Shown: positions 24,277-34,900 of the stretch, one piece after another
Position numbering within the stretch: the stretch's first letter is position 1
Layout: the number at the start of each line of letters is the position of its first letter
DNA from: Tachypleus tridentatus
Lineage: Eukaryota > Arthropoda > Merostomata > Xiphosura > Limulidae
Direction: 5' to 3'
Assembly: GCF_004210375.1 (NCBI RefSeq)
Contig: NC_134830.1
Coordinates: 6,386,001-6,450,000 of the forward strand
DNA: 64,000 nt
Translations under genes and position numbers: made by a program
The notes under the pieces: generated by a model
The model's database searches: none
Told to the model about the DNA's origin: nothing
The model's input: only the letters and a program-made list of their open reading frames with translations

Positions 24277-26295
24277 AAATTTATCTGTAAAAACGACTGG
24301 TTTTGTTTGAGAAAGTGTTTTATGCAGAGGAGCGAACAACGTTTCGACCTTCTTCGGACATCGTCAGGTTCACAAAGAAAGAAAGAGGTAACTGACCGAT
24401 AGCTGACCACATGTTTGAAGGGGTTGTATAACTGAGTGTAGAAATGTAGAAGGCGTGCTTAGATGTTTGATTATATTTATTAATATAGGTATAAACGTGT
24501 TCCTTTGTATTGGTTTATTTTGAGCTTGCGTTGTTGTATAAGTAAGGTTTCTTTAATTTTGCGTTTCTTTATTTAGTATTTGAGTGTTTTCTATGGTTAT
24601 GTTGTGTTTATTTGATTTGCACTGTTCGAAAACGTGACTTTTTGTGTTCTTTGAATCTGGTTTCCATTTTTCTACTTGTTTCTCCAATATAGAAGTTGTT
24701 GCAGTTATCACATTGTATTTTATAAATAATGTTGGTGTGGTGTTTGTACATAGTATAGATCTCAGTTTTGTGCCTGGTTTTTGAATAAATTTGGTGTCAA
24801 CTGGAATGTCATATTTTGTTACTAGTTTTTGCCAAATGTTGGTTATTTTTTGGCTGATGTCGGGAATATATGGTATACAGCAGTATATGGTTTCATAATT
24901 TTTTGATTCGTGAGATATATTTACTTTTGTTGGTTGATTTTCCTTTCTGTCTAGGTGTATGCGTATAATGTTTTCTACAGTTTGTGGAGGAAACTTATTG
25001 ATGTTGATGAAGTATTGTTTTATTTTGTCTAATTCACCGTTAATTTTATCTGGTGAGCATAGTTTCATGGCTGTGTTTATTTGGTTTCTTAGTATGTTGA
25101 GTTTTTGTTTTGTTTCATGTGCTGAGTCCCAAGAAATGTATAGTCCAGTATGGGTGATTTTTCGGTGGATTTCTGTTTTGAATTGTGTGTCAGTTCTTGT
25201 AATTTTGAGGTTAAGAAATGATATTTGATTGCTTTCTTCCCGTTCAGATGTGAAGTTAATGTCGGGATGTATTGAGTTAATGTGATTGAAAAAATTAAGT
25301 GTGTTCTGTAGATTTGAATCCCGCAACCGTGTCATCTACATATCTGTACCAGTATAGTGATTGATGTAATGCTGTGTTAGTTGCTTGTGTTTCAACTTGT
25401 GTCATAAAAATATTGGCTAGAACTGGTGATACTGGGTTGCCCATGCTTAGGCCATTTGTTTGTATGTAGTTGTGGTTGTTGAACATGAAGTTTGTCTTTA
25501 TCGTGGTGAATTCTATGAGGGTTGCTAATTGGTTGCTGGGAATGTCTATAGTTGGGTTAGCGTCTCAGATATAGAGTTCTAAGGCTATCTTGCAGACTTC
25601 AGCGGTTGGGACTTCTGTAAAGAGGGATATAACATCGAAACTGGCCATTAAGGCTTTATGATTAAGTTAATTAAGGTTAGATTTGAAATTAAAAAAGTCT
25701 TTGATGAATGAGCTGGCTGATGTTACATATTTGTAGATTGCCCATGCTATGTATTTACCAAGATTGTAATTAAACGATTCATATGAGGACATTATTGGTC
25801 GTAATGGACAATCTGGTTTATGAGGTTTAGGGATGCCGTATATTTGCGGTGTGCGTGAGTCGGTTTTACGTAGGTAGGAATAAAGTGTTTGTGAAATTCT
25901 GTTGGCTTTTTTCATTTGTAGTAGTATTTTGTTTAGTTGCGTTTCGTGTGTCTTTGTTAGATTTGTGAGTATTGGTTTAAATTTGTGTGTGTCTGATAGG
26001 ATGTTCTTCATTTTTTGGATGTATTCATTCGTGTTCATTATGACTATAGCGTTACCTTTATCTGCTTTTAGTATTTTAATGTTTTGTCATATTTAAGGTT
26101 TTAATGGAATTAATGTCTCTTTTTGTAAGATTGTTTTTAATTTTCTGTTTTGTGAAATTATGTTGATGGTTTTGTGAGAAAATTCTTAGAAAAATTGTTT
26201 AAGATGTTGTTTTTAGGTGTTTCTGGAAAATATAAATTTTTAATTTTACCTGGGAAGTTTGGCTGTTGGATGTCAATAAAATTGTCGAAGTTCCC
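24277..26295 (-). pseudogene. Penelope-like retroelement, decayed
   Basis: Reverse transcriptase plus GIY-YIG endonuclease type, minus strand. From 5' to 3': an N-terminal segment (26285-26100, with stops); MNTNEYIQKMKNILSD at 26038; PQIYGIPKPHKPDCPLRP near 25830; RT motif A ASFDVISLFTEVP near 25640; QTNGLSMGNPVSPVLANIF near 25460; RT active-site YVDD near 25350; a thumb-like region with SWDSAHETKQ near 25130; a degraded GIY-YIG region near 24750; and a 3' end with a hammerhead-like motif at 24342-24367. At least three frame breaks and in-frame stops make it inactive. The motif set and order are those of Penelope-like elements; the subgroup was not determined. Confidence 0.82.
24342..24367 (-). 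ncRNA. Hammerhead-like core in Penelope-like 3' end (copy 1)
   Basis: The minus strand reads CTGACGA, a short helix (TGTCC with GGTC, one mismatch), then GAAA. This matches the conserved CUGANGA and GAAA of hammerhead ribozymes. Helices I and III and the cleavage site were not established. Penelope-like elements are known to carry such motifs. Confidence 0.4.
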
Positions 26296-26309
26296 AGCAA
26301 CCAATTTTT

Positions 26310-27346
26310 ATCACATTAACTCTGTACATCCCAACATTAACTTCACATGTGAACAGGAAGAAAGCAATCAAATATTATTTCTTAACCTCAAAATTACAAG
26401 AACCGACACACAATTTAAAACAGAAATCCACCGAAAAATCACCCATACTGGACTATACATTCCTTGGGACTCAGCACATGAAACAAAACAAAAACTCAAC
26501 ATACTAAGAAACCAAATAAACACAGCCATAAAACTATTCTCACCAGATAAATTTAACGAAGTATTAGACAAAATAAAACAATACTTCATCAACATCAATA
26601 AATTTCCTCCACAGACCGTAGAAAATATTATACGCACACACCTGGACAGAAAGCAAAATCAACCAACAAAAGTAAATATATCTCACGAATCATAAAATTA
26701 TGAAACCATATACTGCTGTATACCATATATTCCTGACATCAGCAAACAAATAACCAACATTTGGCAAAAACTAATAATAAAACATGACATTCCAGTTAAT
26801 ACCAAAGTTATTCAAAAACCAGGCACAAAACTGAGGTCTATACTATGTAAAAACTATACTGACAAACACCACACCAACATTATTTATAAAATACAATGTG
26901 ATAACTGCCACAACTTCTATATTGAGAAACAAGTAGAAAAATGGAAACCAGATTCAAAGAACATAAAAAGTCACCTTCACACGTTTTCGAACACTGCAAA
27001 TCAAATAAACACAACATAACCATAGAAAACACTTAAATACTAAATAAAGAAACAAACACAAACAAACGCAAAATTAAAGAAGCCTTACTTATACAACAAC
27101 TCAAGCCTAAAATAAACCAATACAAAGGAACACCTTTATACCTATATAAACAAATATAATCAAACATCTAAGCAGGCCCTCTACATTCCTACACTCAGTT
27201 ACACAACCCCCTTCAAATATACTGTCAAATATCGGTCAGTTACCTGTTTCTTTCTTTGTGAACCTGACGATGACCGAAGAAGGTCGAAATGTTGTTCGCT
27301 CCTCTGCATAAAATTTTTTTTCAACCCAAACCACTCGTTTTACATA
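26310..27346 (+). pseudogene. Penelope-like retroelement, 5'-truncated inverted copy
   Basis: The 3' half of the same family on the opposite strand, starting within the RT C-terminal region (SIHPNINFTCEQEES equivalent near 26320). It continues through YIPWDSAHETKQ (near 26455) and a better-preserved GIY-YIG-like start, NIIYKIQCDN and FYI (26875-26925). It ends with the same 3' tail and hammerhead-like motif (27264-27289). It faces the neighbouring copy head to head, giving ~1 kb inverted arms around a ~1 kb spacer. A stop at 26693 and a lost Gly in the YIG motif suggest inactivity. Confidence 0.82.
27264..27289 (+). ncRNA. Hammerhead-like core in Penelope-like 3' end (copy 2)
   Basis: CTGACGA, then helix II GACC/GGTC closed by GAAGAA, then GAAA. 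Here the 4-bp helix is perfect. Helix III was not resolved. Confidence 0.42.
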
Positions 27347-27534
27347 TGTATTAAACTCAGTTTTTTGTCTGTTAACAGCAAACGAATACAAAAGTTCTCC
27401 GTCAATCAAACTCAGTTTCTTAGTGGTGTGTACTTTTTACAGTACGATCAAACAAGAGTTAACGGTCAACATTAACTTGAGAGAAACATTAAGATTTATT
27501 TCTTAAATTAATTAATAAATAGTGTTAATAATTC

Positions 27535-27648
27535 AGCGCCCTCTAGTAGCACAGCGGCATGATACGGACTAAAAACGCTGTAAACCGGGTTTCCATATAT
27601 GGACAATCCATTGTGTAGCTATGAGTTTATTTCTAAACAAGTAATGAA
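27535..27648 (+). mobile_element. SINE-B copy
   Basis: Head CCCTCTAGTAGCACAGCGGC, B-box region CCGGGTTTCCATAT, then CCATTGTGTAGCTATGAG. Diverged in the middle. Confidence 0.75.
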
Positions 27649-28050
27649 TTACCATTAAAATTCTTACTTCTCGTTAATAGCACTTTCAATAATATTAGTA
27701 CTCACAATACTGAGTAGTTATTTAAATTACAAGCGGAGTTTAACATGGGAGTGGATGAATGTTAATGTTCCATTGACAGTTTTTCTCCGACGTCATAAAT
27801 ACATCATGGAAATGACGTTCTCTATAATTGTGAGCTTTATAGTCGGAACCACACCACCGTTAAATCACGTGATATTCCATTTGAAAATAAACAGAACGAA
27901 CGAAACATCAGCTTTCCTTCAAGTGACATATATTTTACCACGATTATCTAAATATTAATATTTATACATAACCCTTTACTTACATATTTCACACCAAGAA
28001 AGCGACTTAATGTTTCGGTACGACTTGGAAAGATGGTAGCTTTTTTGTTG
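27649..28050. other. No gene seen
   Basis: Unique AT-rich sequence. A 67-codon open frame at 27755 has no domain. Confidence 0.4.
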
Positions 28051-28051
28051 T

Positions 28052-28294
28052 TGTTTTTTTTTAATTTTGCACAAAGCTACTCGAGTGCTATCTGTGCTAG
28101 CCGTCCCTAATTTAGCAGTGTAAGACTAGAGGAAAGACAGCTAGTCATCATCACCCACCGCCAACTCTTGGGCTACTCTTTTACCAACGAATAGTGAGAT
28201 TGACGGTCACATTATAACGCCCCCACGGCGCGACGGGGATGTGAACCCGTGATCCTCAGAATACGAGTCGCACGACTTAACCATGCCGGCCCAA
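28052..28294 (-). mobile_element. SINE-A copy with small internal deletion
   Basis: The complement order is complete except that the segment between the body and the B box is shortened (CCCCCACGGCGCGACGGGGA). Confidence 0.88.
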
Positions 28295-28342
28295 GATGGT
28301 AGCAGTGTGAAAAGATACCGAATTATCGTTATGACGTTCACG

Positions 28343-28466
28343 ATCCCCGCTGGTACAGCGGTAAGACTACGAATTTACAACGCTAAAATCAGCGGTTCAA
28401 TTCCCCTCGGTGGTCCCAACAGATAGCCAAGATGTGGCTTTGCTACCAGAAAACACGCACACACTT
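28343..28466 (+). mobile_element. SINE-C copy
   Basis: Head CCCGCTGGTACAGCGGTAAG, B box AGCGGTTCAATTCCCC, tail module AGATAGCC and GTGGCTTTGCTA, ending in ACACGCACACAC. Confidence 0.9.
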
Positions 28467-28529
28467 TATGACGTCTACAGCGCCATTTGTATAGAAAAAT
28501 AATAACAGTTGAGAATTCTATTCAAATAC

Positions 28530-28782
28530 TATTTTGAATTTGGCGCAAAGTTACTCATAGGCTATGTGCTCTTGTTGTCCCAAATTTAGTAGTGATAAAC
28601 TAGAAAAAAAAGGAAGCTAGTCAACACCACCCACCGCCAACTCTTGGGCTTCTTTTACCAACGAATAGTGGGATTGATGGTGACACTGTAATGTCTCATT
28701 GGTGAGAGGTCGCTCATGTTCAGGAATCGTATTCTCCAACTTTGATTCGAGTGCCCTAGCGACCAGGCCATGCCTAAATTAT
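28530..28782 (-). mobile_element. SINE-A copy, diverged
   Basis: The complement body ACCCACCGCCAACTCTTGGG is intact; the head is degraded (TTTGATTCGAGTGCCCTAGC). Confidence 0.85.
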
Positions 28783-29515
28783 CAGAAGATAAAACGTTTA
28801 GTAACAAGAAAAAGGAAAGACAACCTTTGTTAAATTGAAAAATATATATTTATTTTTTTATATATTCAAAAATATGATTTATAATACATCTAGATATTAC
28901 ATATTATCACAGAAAAAAGTAAGAGACGACTTGACAAGTAAGCAGCACGTGTCTAACTGACGCATCATCAACTGCGAATGTAATAAGGTCACTTGTAATA
29001 CAAAGAAGTATCCGGTGTTTATACGTAAAAACATCACATAAAAATACCAACAATAATTCATTTGATTGTAACACTGAATGAATATTAAAACAATAAAACA
29101 CAGCTTTTGTTTACATGGACACGGAGAGTTGTGAAACAAGATAAACAAATATAGTTTTAAGTACACGGGGCTTCCACTTACAAAATTGGGTATAGATTTC
29201 AGTAACAGCATTAGTTTTTACTGGAGTAAGGAACCCATTTTTAAAATGGTAACGTGTCACTTTCACTATATTCCGGTTTCGCTTCACTACAACGATGAAA
29301 CTCTCACCGAACAGTCATGTATACTTCACACAACGGATCTGGAGTAACATTTGAAATTTCTTTAGAAGTATCTACATACCAGATCCAGTCATATTACACG
29401 TAATCTACATTTTATATAGAACCTTTCGGGTAATAGGACATGAAGACGAAAATATCGATGGAGGTTACATTCACGTAATCTCGAACTCAGCTTTGAAGGC
29501 CAGGTGTGAACATTG
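28783..29515. other. No gene seen
   Basis: Unique AT-rich sequence. The 104-codon minus-strand frame ending at 28897 shows no domain. Confidence 0.4.
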
Positions 29516-29517
29516 GA

Positions 29518-29788
29518 TTGTTTTGAATTTTGCGCAAAGCTGCACAAAGGCTATCTGCTCTAGCCGTCCACGATTTAGTAGTGTAAGACTAGAGGGAAGG
29601 CAGATAGTCATTACCACCCACCGCCAACTCTTGGGCTACTCTTTTACCAACGAATAGTGGGATTGACCGAACATTATAACGCCCCCACGGTTGAAATGGT
29701 GAGCATGTTTAGTGTGACGAGGATTCGAACCCGCGACCCTCGGATTACGAGTCGAATGCCTTAACCACCTGGTCATGTTGGACCTGTA
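29518..29788 (-). mobile_element. SINE-A copy, full length
   Basis: Complete complement: tail GCGCAAAGCTGCACAAAGGC, body, B-box complement GAGGATTCGAACCCGC, head complement CTGGTCATGTTGGACC. Confidence 0.92.
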
Positions 29789-30145
29789 AACATTCCTTTT
29801 GACAAATTTACAAATAAATTGTATATCTTTTTACTGGTCGTATATCAAATGAATAAGAACATACAGAGACAAAGATTTTAACACATAGTTTTCAATTCAT
29901 TAATGTGTCCTTGTTTTTATTAAGAACACTTTAAGTATTTATTGGTCATTTTTAATTTGAACCATAAAAAATTAAAAGATATCTGGTTTTATTGCTTTTA
30001 TATACCTTTAGACTAAAAACGTTTATATAAAAAGACCATTAAATTCAAGTCGAACTCATGACCTTTCCAATCGTCGGGTCATAACCTTTGATTTAGTCAC
30101 TACATCCCTCCAGATTACCCGGTTCTCTGTCATTCTCACACAGTC
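29789..30145. other. No gene seen; 3' flank of the HES gene
   Basis: AT-rich unique sequence downstream of the HES 3' untranslated region. Confidence 0.4.
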
Positions 30146-30149
30146 TACC

Positions 30150-30340
30150 ACTGAGGACTTAATCTTCCGATAAGGACTTAGTCTAAGGAATTAATCTTCC
30201 GCTGAGGACTTTGTCTAAGAACTTAATCTTTCGCTGAGGACTTAGTCTAAGGACTTAATCTACCGCTGAGGACTTAGTTTAAGGACTTAATCTACCGCTG
30301 AGAACTTAGTCTAAGGACTTAATCTACCGCTGAGGACTTT
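30150..30340. repeat. Minisatellite, ~32-bp unit, about 6 copies
   Basis: Unit GAGGACTTAGTCTAAGGACT then TAATCTACCGCT. CTTAGTCTAAG forms a short dyad in each copy. Lies 3' of the HES gene. Confidence 0.9.
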
Positions 30341-30450
30341 GGTTTTCCCTTCAAAATATAATATTGGTAAGGGTGTCCAGGTTTGTCGTCACGAGATCAA
30401 ATCATCATTGTGTATTTCTTTTCATAGTTTCTATCAATGTTTCACAATTT

Positions 30451-30456
30451 TTTATT
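30451..30456 (-). terminator. Candidate polyadenylation signal for HES
   Basis: AATAAA on the minus strand, about 275 nt after the stop codon. Other AT-rich sites could serve instead; no transcript evidence is available. Confidence 0.3.
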
Positions 30457-30729
30457 TTCTATGGACTGTTCTTTGTAATTACCATGTTTGTTCTGTAAAC
30501 GGTATGGAGAATGCAGAAGTGTACTCTCAAACATCACATTTTGAGCACTTCTATTTTGTTTACCAGTCTGTTTGTGAAAGTCCATGCCTCATACCCATAC
30601 AGTGCTGTTGAAGCCCGAAAATGACGAAAGTTTGTTCTTAAAGTGACGATCTTACTCGTCCAGATTTTCTTGAGTTTCGCAAGCTGGCCTGTGTTTAAAG
30701 TCAATCTGTGGACAAAGGCTAGTCACTGA

Positions 30730-31931
30730 TCACCAAGGTCGCCAAACAGCTTCACCCGATTCTTCGATAGAGTTGGTAGGTTGATGATGGACGTTTGGAA
30801 GTAGGTGCCTTATTCCTCTGTTGACACAAACTGTTGAACTGTAAATGTTTGAGTTCATGCAGTCTTGTTCACTGGGAACTCGTCCACTATGTTCTTTCAC
30901 AATATCTCTACTTCTGAGTACAGTTTGCGAAGACAAATTAGATAAAGCGTCTGATGATAAAGTTCTCGAATTGTTGCTAAACGAACGATCCATTGACAAA
31001 GAAAAGTGTCTCTTGTCAAATGGATACTGGATATCTGTTCCTGTAGTGGAAGTTGAAGTTGTTGCTGAAATATTTTGTGTAGTGACTGCTTTTTGGATCG
31101 AAGCTGCTGAGTCTTGTGGAGAACAATGGTCGCTGGTACCTGCAATAAAGGAAGATGGAGATGGAGAACAATGGTCGCTGGAACCCGCAATAAAGGAAGA
31201 TGGAGATGTTTTTGATGGTGCCATTATGTTGTCGTTGAACACGTCAGAACCGCAGTCACTGACAGATGGGCTGAGAGCACAGCTTAATGAACTGCTGGCA
31301 CTCGCGGTTCTTCGTGGACCTGATGGAGACACTGGTTGGTCCCAGGAAGAAAGAGGGTAGCGCGAGTTGGCGCTACTTGAAGTAAAAGACAATGGTTTCG
31401 TAGATCTAGAATCTAGTACAAGACTGTTCAAAAGTTGATTAGAAACAGATGATAAGGCTCTGCTAGGGAGCAAAAACGCGATGTCTCCATTGGAAAGGCG
31501 AGTTGGAATAAGATGAAGTCCTCCTAATAGCTTCTCGAAATTGGCTGATGTCATTGAAGAATTGGAAACAGAACCAGATGCCCTTGGAACATTATTATTT
31601 ACATCTACTCCCTGCAAGGGTCTAGAGGGAACACCATTAACAGAAAGAGTACCCAACATTCCAGTGGATATCTGAACTCCTAATGGTTGTAAATGGTTTA
31701 CAATGTCTGGAACAGAACGGGTCATCCCTGGAAAAGCCATATTTGCTGCAGTATTGAATGGGGTAATATTCTGAAGACTGGAAACACAATTTGCCATATG
31801 ATTCAGTAAACGGTGACGGATGCTGTCTTCCACTCCATCTAGTCTGTTAATGTACCTACTCACTTCTGCAGCGCATTCATTGAACCCAGCCTTGAATTTA
31901 TTTAGGACCAAAGGATCCGCAGCAATGGCAG
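30730..31931 (-). CDS. hairy: HES exon 4 (Orange domain to WRPW)
   Basis: 1202 nt. Acceptor TTTTCATGTAG/CTGCC; begins with [13 protein letters not shown] and ends VWRPW-TGA at 30730. Contains the Orange domain, the IPTRL motif and a 45-bp in-frame tandem duplication at about 31122-31211. Confidence 0.95.
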
Positions 31932-34900
31932 CTACATGAAAAGAGACATGTTTTATAAATGTTCATCAAAAACTGGTTTAACTGAACTACATCATGTTTT
32001 ATAAATGTTCATCGAAAACTGGTTTAACTGAACTACATGTTTTATAAATGTTCATCGAAAATTGGTTTAACTGAACTACATCATGTTTTACAAATGTTCA
32101 TCGAAAACTGGTTTAACTGAACTACATCACATGTTACATGTTATTATTTTATCCAATCATCCACTAAAGAAAAGTGTCATATTTTACATAACACTGATTT
32201 GAATGTACACTGATGTAAGATGTTGCGATTAAAACATTTATAAAGACACTTTTACGAATTAGTAAAGAAAACAACAACAACAAATTTACATTGGTAGCGT
32301 GAGAGGTTGAAATATTGGGAATATGCATTTTTTTTTTCTATTTTCTTTACCAAAACAAATATCTGATCTACCAACATACAAAATGTCCGAAAATTGTATT
32401 AATAATAAAATCGTTAACTTTCTTCATTTTCAAAGATGAGATCTACGTAACAATGACTACTAAAATTACTTTGGAACGACGACGGGGGAGAGGGACTGGG
32501 TGGTACCTTCACGCAAAACTACACGAACTAAACGACGGCTGTCTTTACTAGCCGTCTATAATTTGGCATAGCAAAATGTTTGCGGACTTACACCGCGAGA
32601 AACCGGGTTTCGATACCACTGGTGGGCAAAGCACATACAAACAGACCGTTGTGAAGGTTTCTGCTTAACTCCGAACAAATAAACAAATCCTAAGTCACAA
32701 GTGAATGACTACAGGGAAAGCAGCTAGTCATCAGTACCCAAAGGGCTATTCTTTTACGAACGAATAGTGGGATTGGCTGCCACATTATAACACCCCCACG
32801 GATGAAAGGGCGAACATGTTTGGTGGGACGAAGATTTGCACGTGTGTACCATTACGAGCAAAGCTCCCCTGGGCCACAATATACTGCTCCCTGTACTATG
32901 GGCTTTAGGGGTGACACAACCGTGTAAGCGGCGGATGCTGTTGACTGTTAGCAGTCCTGAAATAGGTACAGGCAGCTAAGTCTGATCTTCGGGGTCTCTA
33001 ACCAAGGCGTGAATCGCATAACCAATAAAGGCGGATTAAAACATTCAGAAAATGCATGTTTGAATAAGAATGTCAACATTCACCTCAGAACGAATTGTAA
33101 ATATCTGAGTTCGTACTCACCTCTTGAAGTTTCTTGTTATTCTATCAGGGAAATTTATAGACTACAAAATCCGTTTAGACCGTTTCATTAATCAGTAAAA
33201 TAGTTCTAGTGACAAATCGCCTGGCCCGGCATGGCCAAGCGTGTTAAGGCGTGAGACTCGTAATCTGAGGGTCGCGGGTTCGCATTCCTGTCGCGCCAAA
33301 CATGCTCGCCCTTTCACCCGTGGGAGCGTTATAATGTGACGGTTAATCCCACTATTCGTTGGTAAAAGAGTAGCCCAAGAGTTGGCGATGGGTGGTGACG
33401 ACTAGCTGCCTTCCTCTAGTCTTACACTCCTAAATTAGGGACGGCTAGCACAGATAGCCCTCGAGTAGCTTTGTGTGAAATTAAAAAACAAACAAACAAA
33501 CAGACAAATTGCAGAGCGAAAGAACTGTGGACTGAGATACAAAATATAAGTAACCCGAGCTGGTGGTGGTGACTGGAAGATGTAACAGTATCTTAAATAG
33601 TTTTTATTTGGTCACTAGAACAAATAATGGTATCTTAACTGGTTTCTTTGTAGTGACTGGAATATATAACAGTATCTTAAATAGTTTCTTTGAGGTGACT
33701 GGAATATATAACAGCATCTTAAATAGTTTCTTTGTGGTGACTGGAATATATAACAGTATTTTCGTTTATGTCTGCAAAATGTCAACTATTTGTCGTGTTT
33801 TTTACCAATTTCTAAATATGATTAATATACAGATTCTATCTACAAATGGGCCCCTAGTAACACAACGGTGGGTCTCTGGACTCACGCCGCTAGAAACCAA
33901 GTTTCGATACCTGTGATTGACAGAGCACAAATAGCCCATTGTGTAGCTTTGTGCTCAACTTAAAACAAGCAAGTGACGACTAGTTCAGCTCTAAGCTGTA
34001 ACGTAATTACTGGACTAATTGTATTGTTTAATAAAAGACCATAAGGCTCACCTGCTACCTGTTGTCTCTGGATGTTCTGAAGATGACGCACTGTCATGTC
34101 CAGTATGTCAGCCTTCTCCAGTTTCGAATGTCGGGATGGCTGTGAAGAATAACATACTGACTTGATAATGTGGCCATAACAAAATACAATATTGTTTACT
34201 GACTTGATAATGTGGCCATAACAAAATACAATATTGTTTACTGACTTGATAATGTAGCCATAACAAAATACAATATTGTTTACTGACTTGATAATGTGGC
34301 CATATCGAAATACAATAATGTTTACTGACTTGATAATGTGGCCATAACGGAATACAATATTGTTTACTGACTTGATAATGTAGCCATAACGAAATACAAT
34401 ATTGTTTACTGACTTGATAATGTAGCCATAACGAAATACAATATTGTTTACTGACTTGATAATGTGGCCATAACAAAGTACAATATTGTTTACTGACTTG
34501 ATAATGTGGCCATAACGAAATACAATAATGTTTACTGACTTGATAATGTGGCCATAACGAAATACAATAATGTTTACTGACTTGATAATGTGGCCATAAC
34601 GAAATACAATATTGTTTACTGACTTGATAATATAGCCATAACGAAATAGACTCTTGTATTTTATTTTATAAATTAGTTTTAACAAAACATAAAAATCAGT
34701 AACCTGCTATAATAATGGTCAAGGCGTGGCTTCCTGGTTAGCGTAACCAGAATAGCGTTCTTCGTATTTTGGAATATCGGGTTGGTTATAAAAGAGGCAG
34801 TAAAATCCAACTGTTCGATTATTGTATACCGGGAATAAATAGTAAGTGCCGTTGACAAGCTGTCTTCTATTTGGTCTTATCATCTCGAAAGTTGGAACGG

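Noticed and set aside
24959-25228. Plus-strand frame inside the Penelope-like element
   Set aside because: Antisense to the reverse transcriptase/endonuclease region and similar only to the same shadow in the inverted copy.
30845-31360. 171-codon plus-strand open frame
   Set aside because: Antisense shadow of HES exon 4.
33218-33300. Functional tRNA gene (A and B boxes, anticodon-like CTCGTAA)
   Set aside because: It is the head of a repeated SINE with many copies and body sequence attached; the cloverleaf is imperfect and the acceptor stem does not pair well.
33960-34685. 241-codon minus-strand frame taken as one protein
   Set aside because: Only the HES exon 3 portion (34052-34139) is coding; the rest is intron and 42-bp repeat, with a good acceptor at the boundary.
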